From a virus: a DNA stretch of 64,000 nt. The stretch is taken from the IMG/VR virus record IMGVR_UViG_3300012922_000007, positions 1 through 64,000 of that record. One strand, 5' to 3'. A model generated the notes under the pieces. That model was not told where the DNA came from, ran no database searches, and saw only the letters and a program-made list of their open reading frames with translations. Shown piece after piece: positions 56,086 through 63,581 of this stretch; the first letter of the stretch is position 1; the number at the start of each line of letters is the position of its first letter. The position numbers were made by a program, and so were the translations under genes.

Positions 56086-57683
56086 AAAAAATCTTCCTGG
56101 TTCTTTTCCTATTTCTAGGAACTGCATTTTCTCAGACATTCGACGGTCCGGCTGAACTGCCTCGATCCATTCCCTCGGTAGTAAGTGTTTCTCCGAATCC
56201 TTCTAAGATAATTGGGCCATCAGATAATCTTCAGGAGGCGTTGAACACCGCAGTATGCGGGGACTATTTCAGTGTACATCCGTCGTTATTGATTACTGGA
56301 GTTCTCATTCTTCCCACTCTTGCCTGCGATGACCAGCATTGGATTACTATTACTAATGGAAACATGACTGCACTTGATGCGCCCATCCGCATACATCCGA
56401 GTGTACCCATGCCGAAGATCACTGGCTCAGTGAAATCGGGATTACAGGTCAGGTTTATAGGATTTGAGGTCACTAGGACAGGAACTGGGGTAGTTACTTC
56501 GTTAATTATACCCGGATCTAACATGATCTATGATCGTCTCTATGTGCATGGTTCTCCTACTACGGAAACAGTGCGAGGAATAAACCTATCTAACTCTGTA
56601 AATGTTGCGATTATTAATTCATGGTTCAGTGATTTCCATTGTTTAGCTGTCGCAGGGGCATGTGGCGACGCCCAGGCAATTGTCGGAGGATTAAGCAACT
56701 CGCAGGACGGTAACTATCTGATCCAGAATAACTATCTAGAAGCTTCCGGGGAGAACATTTTATTCGGCGGTGGTTCTGCGACTGTAGTTCCGACAAACAT
56801 TACGATTCGATATAATGATTTTGCAAAACCTGATTCGTGGAACCCGTCCGATTCAAGCTATGCTCCAGTTGTAGGTAAAGATGGCCTTGCACATCCTTGG
56901 ATCGTGAAGAATCTGTTCGAGTTAAAGAATGCGCAGAGAGTGCTCGTCGAAGGCAATCGAATGGTTGGATCTTGGGGAGGCTTTACCCAAGCTGGAACTG
57001 CAATCTTGATGGGACCAAAGAATCAGGCCGGGGCCAACGGTACGAATCTGTGCTCAATTTGTTCTGTTGAAGATGTGACGTTCCGGAACAACTGGATATC
57101 TAAGACAGGTGGAGCTTTAGTTATTGGATATGGGGCTTCGGATAACGGTGGGTGGCCTACGGCATCAGATCGATTCTCAATTCATGATAACCAGTTTGAT
57201 AGGTTGCAGTATGCAACATGTTCCCAGTGTACTCATTACCTAATCCAGATTGGATCGGGGTATGATGCAGTTCATCCCCCGCCCTCGGTTCTACATGATG
57301 TCAGTATTAAGAACAACGTGTTTTATTTGGATGGAACTGGGTGGCTTCCGCCTCGACCTACCGATGGTGCGGCACACGGGTTCCTTATAGTTAGTGCCCC
57401 TCCAGGAGGAATATTCAATATAGTTTACGAGAACAACGTTCAGCCGGGTGGCAGCAATCCGATCTCTTCCACGGGCGGTGGTTCAAATAACTGCTTTACG
57501 AATCAGTTGAAATCGTATAGCGCCGGGTTAGCCTTATGCTGGACAGGTTCATCCTCGTTCACTGGGAATGTAATCTTCACACAAGGTAGTTTTAATACGA
57601 CTTGGCCAGCAGGAAACTATCCAATTCCAGTAGGCAGTAATCAGAATACGCTTCAATTACAGTTAGGAAATAGAAAACCATGA
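56082..57683 (+). CDS. Secreted right-handed beta-helix protein
   Basis: 533 residues. Signal peptide MKKIFLVLFLFLGTAFSQ, then about 15 beta-helix turns with Asn ladders (LIQNNYLEASGENILFGGG, ITIRYNDF, VLVEGNRMVGSWGG, VTFRNNWIS, SIHDNQFDRL, VSIKNNVFYLDGTGW). It resembles exported pectate-lyase-like or parallel beta-helix proteins of environmental bacteria more than phage tailspikes, which lack signal peptides. Coupled to the lysis gene, so it may be released or act on envelope polysaccharide at lysis. Confidence 0.83.
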   Translation: MKKIFLVLFLFLGTAFSQTFDGPAELPRSIPSVVSVSPNPSKIIGPSDNLQEALNTAVCGDYFSVHPSLLITGVLILPTLACDDQHWITITNGNMTALDAPIRIHPSVPMPKITGSVKSGLQVRFIGFEVTRTGTGVVTSLIIPGSNMIYDRLYVHGSPTTETVRGINLSNSVNVAIINSWFSDFHCLAVAGACGDAQAIVGGLSNSQDGNYLIQNNYLEASGENILFGGGSATVVPTNITIRYNDFAKPDSWNPSDSSYAPVVGKDGLAHPWIVKNLFELKNAQRVLVEGNRMVGSWGGFTQAGTAILMGPKNQAGANGTNLCSICSVEDVTFRNNWISKTGGALVIGYGASDNGGWPTASDRFSIHDNQFDRLQYATCSQCTHYLIQIGSGYDAVHPPPSVLHDVSIKNNVFYLDGTGWLPPRPTDGAAHGFLIVSAPPGGIFNIVYENNVQPGGSNPISSTGGGSNNCFTNQLKSYSAGLALCWTGSSSFTGNVIFTQGSFNTTWPAGNYPIPVGSNQNTLQLQLGNRKP

Positions 57684-57940
57684 TTAATACTGATGCAGAT
57701 CTTAGAAACGTTTACAAACGGCTGTCTTTATCTATGACAGGAGGTACTATGTGTCCAGTTCCGGACAACACTTCGGATAGGATCGAGGTCTTTGCCTCGC
57801 CCTCGGGAAGCACAATCGTATTCTGCGGACGATGTAATGACAATACATATTCCGGACAACCCGCGTGTTGTAAATTTATGATTGACATGTTAACCAAGTA
57901 TTTTGGGGGTAGAGAATGTACGTCCTTGTCCTGTATATAA
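57680..57940 (+). CDS. Cysteine-rich protein
   Basis: 86 residues with six to eight Cys (MCPVPD, FCGRC, ACCKFM, ECTSLSC). ATGA overlap with the beta-helix gene. It contains one perfect palindrome copy (57753). Confidence 0.66.
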   Translation: MINTDADLRNVYKRLSLSMTGGTMCPVPDNTSDRIEVFASPSGSTIVFCGRCNDNTYSGQPACCKFMIDMLTKYFGGRECTSLSCI

Positions 57941-58056
57941 AAAGACAACCAGATCAGTTAATTGGAAAACCTAAGACTTATAACGAGGCGTTTCGTAAGT
58001 ATGAGAAATTGACCTCGCAGTATCCCGACCGACGATACGCATTGAGGAGAGTATGA
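57916..58056 (+). CDS. 46-residue basic protein
   Basis: MYVLVLYIKRQPDQLIGKPK after GGGGGTAG. Overlaps both neighbours, the next by ATGA. The pattern (VLYIK....PK.Y..A...Y) looks like a compact alpha/beta protein. Confidence 0.62.
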   Translation: MYVLVLYIKRQPDQLIGKPKTYNEAFRKYEKLTSQYPDRRYALRRV

Positions 58057-58328
58057 AGGCCAAGGACCGTTGCAAGGATTACTGTCAAGGTGATCGATGT
58101 AAACTTGAGCCGGGGCACGGAGATTCGCACGTCGGTAATTTTGTTGCGTGGGATCGTGCTGATGCTCCAATGGAACTTTATCCTCGTGAACATCGGAGGA
58201 ATCGCCTCGCAGCTAAACAAGATCAACAGCAGAAGTCTTGGATTAAAAATATGACTTTGATGATTCGCCTCGGAGCTTTAGCCGAGATTTACCTCAAACC
58301 ATTTATGAAGGAGCCGGAGGAGAAATGA
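58053..58328 (+). CDS. Cys/His small protein
   Basis: 91 residues: CKDYCQGDRCKLEPGHGDSH, a zinc-site pattern common in small phage proteins (C-x3-C-x4-C ... H ... H), then a basic and hydrophobic tail. Confidence 0.67.
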   Translation: MKAKDRCKDYCQGDRCKLEPGHGDSHVGNFVAWDRADAPMELYPREHRRNRLAAKQDQQQKSWIKNMTLMIRLGALAEIYLKPFMKEPEEK

Positions 58329-58519
58329 CGATAGAAGAAAAGAAGATTCTACTTGAGTTTGTTACTTCTAATACATTTCATGATTCTATGATGAGCACGG
58401 ACAAGATCTTGAATGTAAAAGCTTTGATAGAATTATTCTCAAGTCCGACGCTAGCAGAACAATTGATTCTAGATAATCCGAATCCACGTCCGAAACCCGG
58501 ACAGCTTTTGCCCCGTTAG
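58325..58519 (+). CDS. Hypothetical helical protein
   Basis: 64 residues, MTIEEKKILLEFVTSNTFHD, Pro-rich end. ATGA overlap with the previous gene. Confidence 0.63.
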   Translation: MTIEEKKILLEFVTSNTFHDSMMSTDKILNVKALIELFSSPTLAEQLILDNPNPRPKPGQLLPR

Positions 58520-58528
58520 GAGACGATT

Positions 58529-58684
58529 GTGCTATATCAAAATCGCACATGGACCTGCCCCGCTAGCAGTAATACAGATGATAAGACTTGGGACTTTGCA
58601 TTCTTGAGCAAGTCAGAGTTTATGGAACGTTACTCGGTGACTGAAAAAGAATATAATGATCTCGCATTGAAAGGCACGAAGTGA
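58529..58684 (+). CDS. 51-residue hypothetical protein
   Basis: GTG start after GGAG at 8 bases. Acidic, with one Cys and a C-terminal helix (FMERYSVTEKEYNDLALKG). Stop overlaps the next GTG start. Confidence 0.58.
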   Translation: MLYQNRTWTCPASSNTDDKTWDFAFLSKSEFMERYSVTEKEYNDLALKGTK

Positions 58685-59010
58685 TAGAGAATATTGCCCT
58701 CGTATTCTCCTCAGTCATTATCGGCGGAGGACTAATGTACGGAGCTATTTATTGCTATGGAAGGATTGCCCATTGGAAGGCTTTGTACGAGCAGTCTGAA
58801 GATGATTTTGAGGAAGTCCTCGTACGAGCAACCAAGGCCGAGAGAGCGGCGCAGGCAACAACAGACAAATACGTGGCGATAACTGAATTGATAAAGGCGC
58901 AGATGGAAAGACCGGTAGTTTGCGCTCTAACGGAAACTCAGATACAGACTATCGCCTCGGTTCTTTCTCAGTTGGTTATGGTTAACCAAGGAGTTAATAG
59001 GCTTAACTAA
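58681..59010 (+). CDS. Membrane-anchored coiled-coil protein
   Basis: 109 residues from GTG. One membrane segment (ALVFSSVIIGGGLMYGAIYC), then a long helix. In this position after a cell wall hydrolase, an inner-membrane spanin is possible, though no outer-membrane partner is recognised. Confidence 0.64.
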   Translation: MIENIALVFSSVIIGGGLMYGAIYCYGRIAHWKALYEQSEDDFEEVLVRATKAERAAQATTDKYVAITELIKAQMERPVVCALTETQIQTIASVLSQLVMVNQGVNRLN

Positions 59011-59417
59011 TGAATAAACAGGAGAAGGTAAAGGATCGTCGATTACAGAAACTGTTCCGGACGACCTTGGAAGAATACCGGAAGATCGAGGACTTCCAGA
59101 AGAATAGTAAGTTCAAGATCCTTCTAGGGAAAAAGAATGGGTATGACCATCATCATGCTTCCGGGCGTTGCCGAGGAATCCTGGATTGGAGATTGAATAG
59201 GGCACTTGGCCTCGTAGAATCCGTTGCAAAGAATGAAGGGGAAGCGGCGGAAATTCTCTACGTATTGTCTGAATATCTCGTGTCTCCACCAGCAGTCGAA
59301 GTTATCGGAGAACGGTTCGGATTGATAGGTCAAGCTAAGGTGAAGCGTCGTATGATTTATGGATCTAAAGACGGACCAATTTTGCCCCCGAAGAAAAAGA
59401 GGAAACATGTTGGCTAA
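59010..59417 (+). CDS. Endonuclease VII-like resolvase
   Basis: 135 residues. YDHHHASGRCRGILDWRLNR followed by ALGLVES matches the endonuclease VII core (DH.H.TG..RG.L...N..LG), but the zinc Cys pairs are absent. It may resolve branched DNA before packaging. TAATG overlap with the previous gene. Unlike the nucleases at 6572 and 39788 it does not look like a homing element. Confidence 0.74.
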   Translation: MNKQEKVKDRRLQKLFRTTLEEYRKIEDFQKNSKFKILLGKKNGYDHHHASGRCRGILDWRLNRALGLVESVAKNEGEAAEILYVLSEYLVSPPAVEVIGERFGLIGQAKVKRRMIYGSKDGPILPPKKKRKHVG

Positions 59418-60111
59418 AATCTCGGCGTACTTGCAGTCTCATGAAAAATTGATCCTAGGGGTTGGCACTCTCGTCATTGTACTGTACCTCGGTAATCGTT
59501 GGATAAATTCGTCCGAGGTCAAAGCAGATGAGGCTAATCAAAGGGCACAAGCGGCTCTTGTGGAACAAAAAAAGATTGTAGATAATTTGACCTCGTCTTT
59601 ACAAGACGCACAGAAGAGAAGCGATGCAGTAGTGACCCAGTCGGCTATGCAGGTCTTTAATTTGCAACAGGAAATCGCCTCGCTTCGCAACAGCCTCGCA
59701 TTAGAACAGGAGGCTATTCGGACTAAGCCTATTAGTGCAATCGCCTCGGACTGGAACCAACTGATCCAGATTCCGGACGGAGTAACTAACACGAGTATCG
59801 GGATTACGGTATCGGAGGCTGCCGCTCGTGCGACGTTGTCAACGTTGGTTGAGGTTCCGGTATTGCAGAAGACGGTGGATAATCAGAGTAAGGAGTTGGC
59901 TAGCAAAGACCTAGCGCTGTCTGCACAGGCGGCGACTATTAAGGCATCGGATGACCTCGTATCCGGCTTACGTGTCCAGATTGTGGATGGTCAGACTGCG
60001 TGTACGAAACAAGTGGCGTTGGAGAAGGCTAATGCTCGCAAGGGTAAGCGTACGTGGTTTTTGATTGGCTTCGCCTCTGGCTTAGCAACCCGAGTTCTGG
60101 CACATTTTTAG
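59407..60111 (+). CDS. Coiled-coil protein with a membrane segment at each end
   Basis: 234 residues, MLAKISAYLQSHEKLILGVG. An N-terminal membrane segment (about 14-32), a long Ala/Gln/Ser-rich coiled coil, and a hydrophobic C terminus (TWFLIGFASGLATRVLAHF). A structural or envelope-spanning role such as lysis or tail-tube is possible. The start is set by GAGGAAAC. Confidence 0.68.
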   Translation: MLAKISAYLQSHEKLILGVGTLVIVLYLGNRWINSSEVKADEANQRAQAALVEQKKIVDNLTSSLQDAQKRSDAVVTQSAMQVFNLQQEIASLRNSLALEQEAIRTKPISAIASDWNQLIQIPDGVTNTSIGITVSEAAARATLSTLVEVPVLQKTVDNQSKELASKDLALSAQAATIKASDDLVSGLRVQIVDGQTACTKQVALEKANARKGKRTWFLIGFASGLATRVLAHF

Positions 60112-60130
60112 ACTAAGGCACTTATTAGTC
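60111..60130 (+). terminator. Weak hairpin at operon end
   Basis: GACTAA and TTAGTC (6 bp) with an 8-nt loop begin at the stop codon of the previous gene, followed by an AT-rich 40 bp. It may be a terminator followed by a promoter for the next operon. Confidence 0.35.
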
Positions 60131-60171
60131 AGTATTTAACTTATAAATATAAAGAAAATAAAGGACAATAA

Positions 60172-60942
60172 ATGTCTAGTAATTCACCTCGGATTCTGCT
60201 CTTAGACCTAGAGACGTTACCTCACCTGGGATATTCCTGGGGCAAGTGGGATCAGAATATTATTAGGTTTGCCCAAGAAACTTGTATCGCCACTTTCGCT
60301 GCGAAGTGGATGGGAGATGGTGGAGTATTCGGAAAAAAGCTTAATGACTATCCGGGCTACAAACCGAATTCATATGACGACAAGAAACTCGTTAAAGATT
60401 TGTGGGATCTTTTGGATGAAGCAGATATTGTGATCGCTCACAATGGAAAAGATTTTGATGTCAAGGTGTGCCGAGCACGATTCTTGTTCCATGGGATGCT
60501 GCCGCCCTCGCCGTTCAAAGTAATCGACACGAAGAATATTGCTAAGAAAGTAGGACGGTTTAGTTCAAATTCTTTAAATGACTTGGCCAGTTACCTCGGG
60601 TTTGGTTCGAAGATTAAAACGGACTTCGATCTGTGGTTAGGGTGTATCGCAGGCGACGCGGATTCATGGAATAAAATGCTTCGCTACAATAAACACGACA
60701 TACATTTACTGGAAAAATTATACAAGCGATTGATGGCCTGGGCCGGAAATCATCCTAACTTGACTTTGTTTCGCAAGGATGCCGACTGTCCCAAGTGCGG
60801 CTCGAAGCATGTTACCTGTCGCGGAGTTGCAACTCTGGTGTCCGGACAATATCAGCGCTATCAATGTCAAGATTGTGGTGGATGGAGCCGTTCTACAAAA
60901 CTAATCAACAAGACCAATAAAGTTAATGCACAGACTGATTGA
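60172..60942 (+). CDS. RNase H-fold exonuclease with zinc ribbon
   Basis: 256 residues. LLLDLETLPHLG (Asp, Glu), IVIAHNGKDFDVKV (Asp) and YNKHDIHLLEKLY (Tyr-x3-Asp type) give a DEDDy-type site like YprB proteins. A C-terminal zinc ribbon (CPKCGSKHVTC, CQDCGG) may bind DNA. Third DEDD exonuclease of the window. Confidence 0.83.
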   Translation: MSSNSPRILLLDLETLPHLGYSWGKWDQNIIRFAQETCIATFAAKWMGDGGVFGKKLNDYPGYKPNSYDDKKLVKDLWDLLDEADIVIAHNGKDFDVKVCRARFLFHGMLPPSPFKVIDTKNIAKKVGRFSSNSLNDLASYLGFGSKIKTDFDLWLGCIAGDADSWNKMLRYNKHDIHLLEKLYKRLMAWAGNHPNLTLFRKDADCPKCGSKHVTCRGVATLVSGQYQRYQCQDCGGWSRSTKLINKTNKVNAQTD

Positions 60943-60948
60943 GGATAA

Positions 60949-61935
60949 ATGGGACTTAAAGAAGAACTAGTTTCTATAGAAAAACAATTTGGAAAAGGAT
61001 CGGTTTTTTGTCTAGGAGATAAAGAAGCCGTTCGAATTCCAGCGATATCTACAGGGTGTTTAAGCTTAGACAGAGCAATTGGAATTGGAGGGTTTCCTCG
61101 TGGTCGTATTGTAGAAATTTTTGGTCCAGAATCCTCTGGAAAAACTACACTGGCTCTTCAAACTATCGCTCAGGCCCAACTAAATGGAGGCAAGGGAGCA
61201 ATTATTGACGTTGAGCACGCTCTAGATTTAATTTACGCCAAAAACTTAGGCGTTAAAACAGATGAATTATTAGTTTCTCAGCCGGACTACGGAGAAGCAG
61301 CATTAGAAATATGCGAACGATTAATTAAATCAGGAGAACTGGACATTGTAGTAATAGATAGTGTGGCCGCTTTAGTTCCCCGCTCAGAATTAGAAGGAGA
61401 TTTTGGCGACGCACAGATGGGGCTACAAGCCAGAATGATGAGCCAAGCCATGAGAAAACTTACCGGTTTAGTACATCGGTCTAATTGCTGCCTCGTGTTG
61501 TTGAACCAGTTACGAAGTAAGCTGGGTGTAATGTATGGATCAAACGAAACCACGACCGGTGGGAATGCTCTAAAATTTTATGCTAGTTTGAGAATTGATA
61601 TGCGCAGGATTCAAACAATTAAATCTGGAGATGATGCAGCGGGTTCCAGAATAAAAATTAAATTAGTCAAGAACAAAGTTTTTCGTCCTTTTGGATTCAC
61701 AGAAGTAGATTTAATGTTTGGAGAAGGGTTTTCTAAAGAAGCGGATCTATTAGATTTAGCTATTTCTGGCGGTATTGTTGATAAATCGGGTTCTTGGATG
61801 TCATTTCAAGGAGAAAGGCTCGGACAAGGGCGAGAACAAGTTTGTTCAGAACTACGAGAAAATAAAAATCTTTATGACAGAATCTACAAAGCCGTTGACA
61901 GTCTTGCTGTATATGATTCGAAATCGAGTAAATAA
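60949..61935 (+). CDS. recA: RecA recombinase
   Basis: 328 residues. Walker A GPESSGKT (59-66), [10 protein letters not shown], Walker B region [15 protein letters not shown], then [28 protein letters not shown] and [12 protein letters not shown] (loop 2). The full RecA core is present. The usual acidic C-terminal tail is short. It is poor in the CGAGG word compared with its surroundings and is followed by a GIY-YIG gene that overlaps its 3' end, so the pair may have moved together. Confidence 0.94.
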   Translation: MGLKEELVSIEKQFGKGSVFCLGDKEAVRIPAISTGCLSLDRAIGIGGFPRGRIVEIFGPESSGKTTLALQTIAQAQLNGGKGAIIDVEHALDLIYAKNLGVKTDELLVSQPDYGEAALEICERLIKSGELDIVVIDSVAALVPRSELEGDFGDAQMGLQARMMSQAMRKLTGLVHRSNCCLVLLNQLRSKLGVMYGSNETTTGGNALKFYASLRIDMRRIQTIKSGDDAAGSRIKIKLVKNKVFRPFGFTEVDLMFGEGFSKEADLLDLAISGGIVDKSGSWMSFQGERLGQGREQVCSELRENKNLYDRIYKAVDSLAVYDSKSSK

Positions 61936-62533
61936 TAAAGTCTATATTGGACAAACGCAGCGTTCTTTAACTCGTCGGTGGTTTGAACATTGTTGGGAAG
62001 CTGATAATGGTTTTACTAGAACTATTTGTAAAGCTATAAGAAAATATGGAAAAGAATCTTTTAGTGTACTTCCTTTGATTCGCTTTGAAACTTCCGAGGA
62101 AGCAAATGCCGCTGAACAATTGTGGATAAAGGCGCTGAAGACACAGAGAAAAGGTTATAATATATCTCCTGGTGGTCCGGCTCCTATGAAAGGGCGGCAT
62201 CACACAGAAGAATCAAAAAAGAAACAAAGCAACAGCATAAGTGGAGAAAAACACCCATTATGGGGTAAAAAACACTCACTTGAGTCTAAAGAAAAGATGA
62301 GACAATCTCAGCTTAGAGTAGCAAAACATGGTAAAGATAAACTCAATTTTCGTCATGACGTTCCGGCCAGCGTAGTAATGATTTTATTTGCTGATGGTAT
62401 TAAAAGACGAACTATGTCGAGATTGTTAAATATAGAAAGAACTAGCTTAGATTCTAGAATTAGAAGCAACAGTTTAGAAAAATTAGCCAAAGAGAACCCT
62501 GAAGTTCTTGCGAGGTTAAAAGATAAACTATGA
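61874..62533 (+). CDS. GIY-YIG homing endonuclease
   Basis: 219 residues, [20 protein letters not shown], then [20 protein letters not shown] (GIY-YIG), [15 protein letters not shown]-like repeats ([20 protein letters not shown]) and a C-terminal helix-turn-helix. The ATG at 61874 gives a natural domain start, 62 bp inside recA. Longer in-frame starts read deep into recA in another frame. A mobile gene beside recA. Confidence 0.87.
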   Translation: MTESTKPLTVLLYMIRNRVNNKVYIGQTQRSLTRRWFEHCWEADNGFTRTICKAIRKYGKESFSVLPLIRFETSEEANAAEQLWIKALKTQRKGYNISPGGPAPMKGRHHTEESKKKQSNSISGEKHPLWGKKHSLESKEKMRQSQLRVAKHGKDKLNFRHDVPASVVMILFADGIKRRTMSRLLNIERTSLDSRIRSNSLEKLAKENPEVLARLKDKL

Positions 62534-62697
62534 CTGCTCAAGAAAAGAAAAAGATTCTTCTAGACCGCGCTATTATTAAATACAACGAAACTCGTCAGAA
62601 GTTTTATCTAAAACGAATCAAGGCTCTTTCAGAAAGTCTTGAAACTGGAAATCCTATTACGGTTGTTGATGCTGATATTGAGGTCAAGAATTCTTAA
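62530..62697 (+). CDS. 55-residue helical basic protein
   Basis: [24 protein letters not shown] overlap with the GIY-YIG gene. Basic helix with an acidic end. No family is recognised. Confidence 0.64.
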   Translation: MTAQEKKKILLDRAIIKYNETRQKFYLKRIKALSESLETGNPITVVDADIEVKNS

Positions 62698-62706
62698 GGG
62701 GGCTCT

Positions 62707-63459
62707 GTGAGTGTTCGTCTATTTGTGGCAGGAGATGTCCATGGTTCGATCCACGAGATGTATCGTATGGTTAAGAAGTACGAGGACAGGGGTCTAAAAA
62801 TAGATGGGATCGTCCAGGTTGGTGATTGGGGTGTGTTTGTAGATGTAGGAGATTGGAAAGATTACTGGAGCGGATCATCCATAGCTCCTAAACCAACTCT
62901 TGTAATTATGGGAAATCATGAAGATCCGAGGGCAATTCTAGATTGGCAAGCAGCTCCAAATCAAGTTCCTAACATTACCCTCGCACCAGACGGGAAGATT
63001 ACAGATTTCCTAGGTGTGCGACTAGCTTGCGTATGGGGTAACTACAGTCCAATAAGTTACATGAACCCGGATCGAGTTGTCCAGAACCGGAAATCCGGAC
63101 AAAATCCTCGAATTGCCGCTCATATCAATCGTTATGCTGTGGAGAATCTCCTCGCACAGGAGGGACCTATGGACATGCTGATAACTCACGACAGTGCGAG
63201 GGTTTCGTTCCCAGCCGGGTTTGGACCTATGGACCCGCTTATTGGAGAAATTCTTGGACTACGAGGTCGAGAAGAGATGTCTATGGCTAAAGGCTGTCCG
63301 GGGTTTGATGATCTGCTTAGGAAATTTAAACCTCGCCACTACCTATTCGGTCATCTTCATTCCTACGAAACTCAACAGATAGGTGGCACGGAATCAACAC
63401 TGCTTCAATGTATTGAATATAACAAAGAGAATAATTTCTTTAAAGTCCTGGAGTTCTAA
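62707..63459 (+). CDS. Calcineurin-like metallophosphoesterase
   Basis: 250 residues from GTG. VAGDVHGS, VQVGDWGV, VIMGNHEDPR, MLITHDSA and LFGHLHSYE supply all five metal-binding motifs. It would cleave a phosphoester: protein phosphates, DNA ends or nucleotides. It holds a doubled palindrome (63079). Confidence 0.88.
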   Translation: MSVRLFVAGDVHGSIHEMYRMVKKYEDRGLKIDGIVQVGDWGVFVDVGDWKDYWSGSSIAPKPTLVIMGNHEDPRAILDWQAAPNQVPNITLAPDGKITDFLGVRLACVWGNYSPISYMNPDRVVQNRKSGQNPRIAAHINRYAVENLLAQEGPMDMLITHDSARVSFPAGFGPMDPLIGEILGLRGREEMSMAKGCPGFDDLLRKFKPRHYLFGHLHSYETQQIGGTESTLLQCIEYNKENNFFKVLEF

Positions 63460-63573
63460 ATGAGTGATCGAACAATGGCAACAATCAGGACTATCGGAGC
63501 TATCGCTTCCCCGGTGATCTCGGTTCTGTCTCTGATAGTCCAACTTTACATACTAACCCATTTACACCGATAG
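63460..63573 (+). CDS. 37-residue membrane peptide
   Basis: MSDRTMATIRTIGAIASPVI, then a hydrophobic helix. Starts right after the phosphoesterase stop. Confidence 0.55.
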   Translation: MSDRTMATIRTIGAIASPVISVLSLIVQLYILTHLHR

Positions 63574-63581
63574 GAGAAAGA

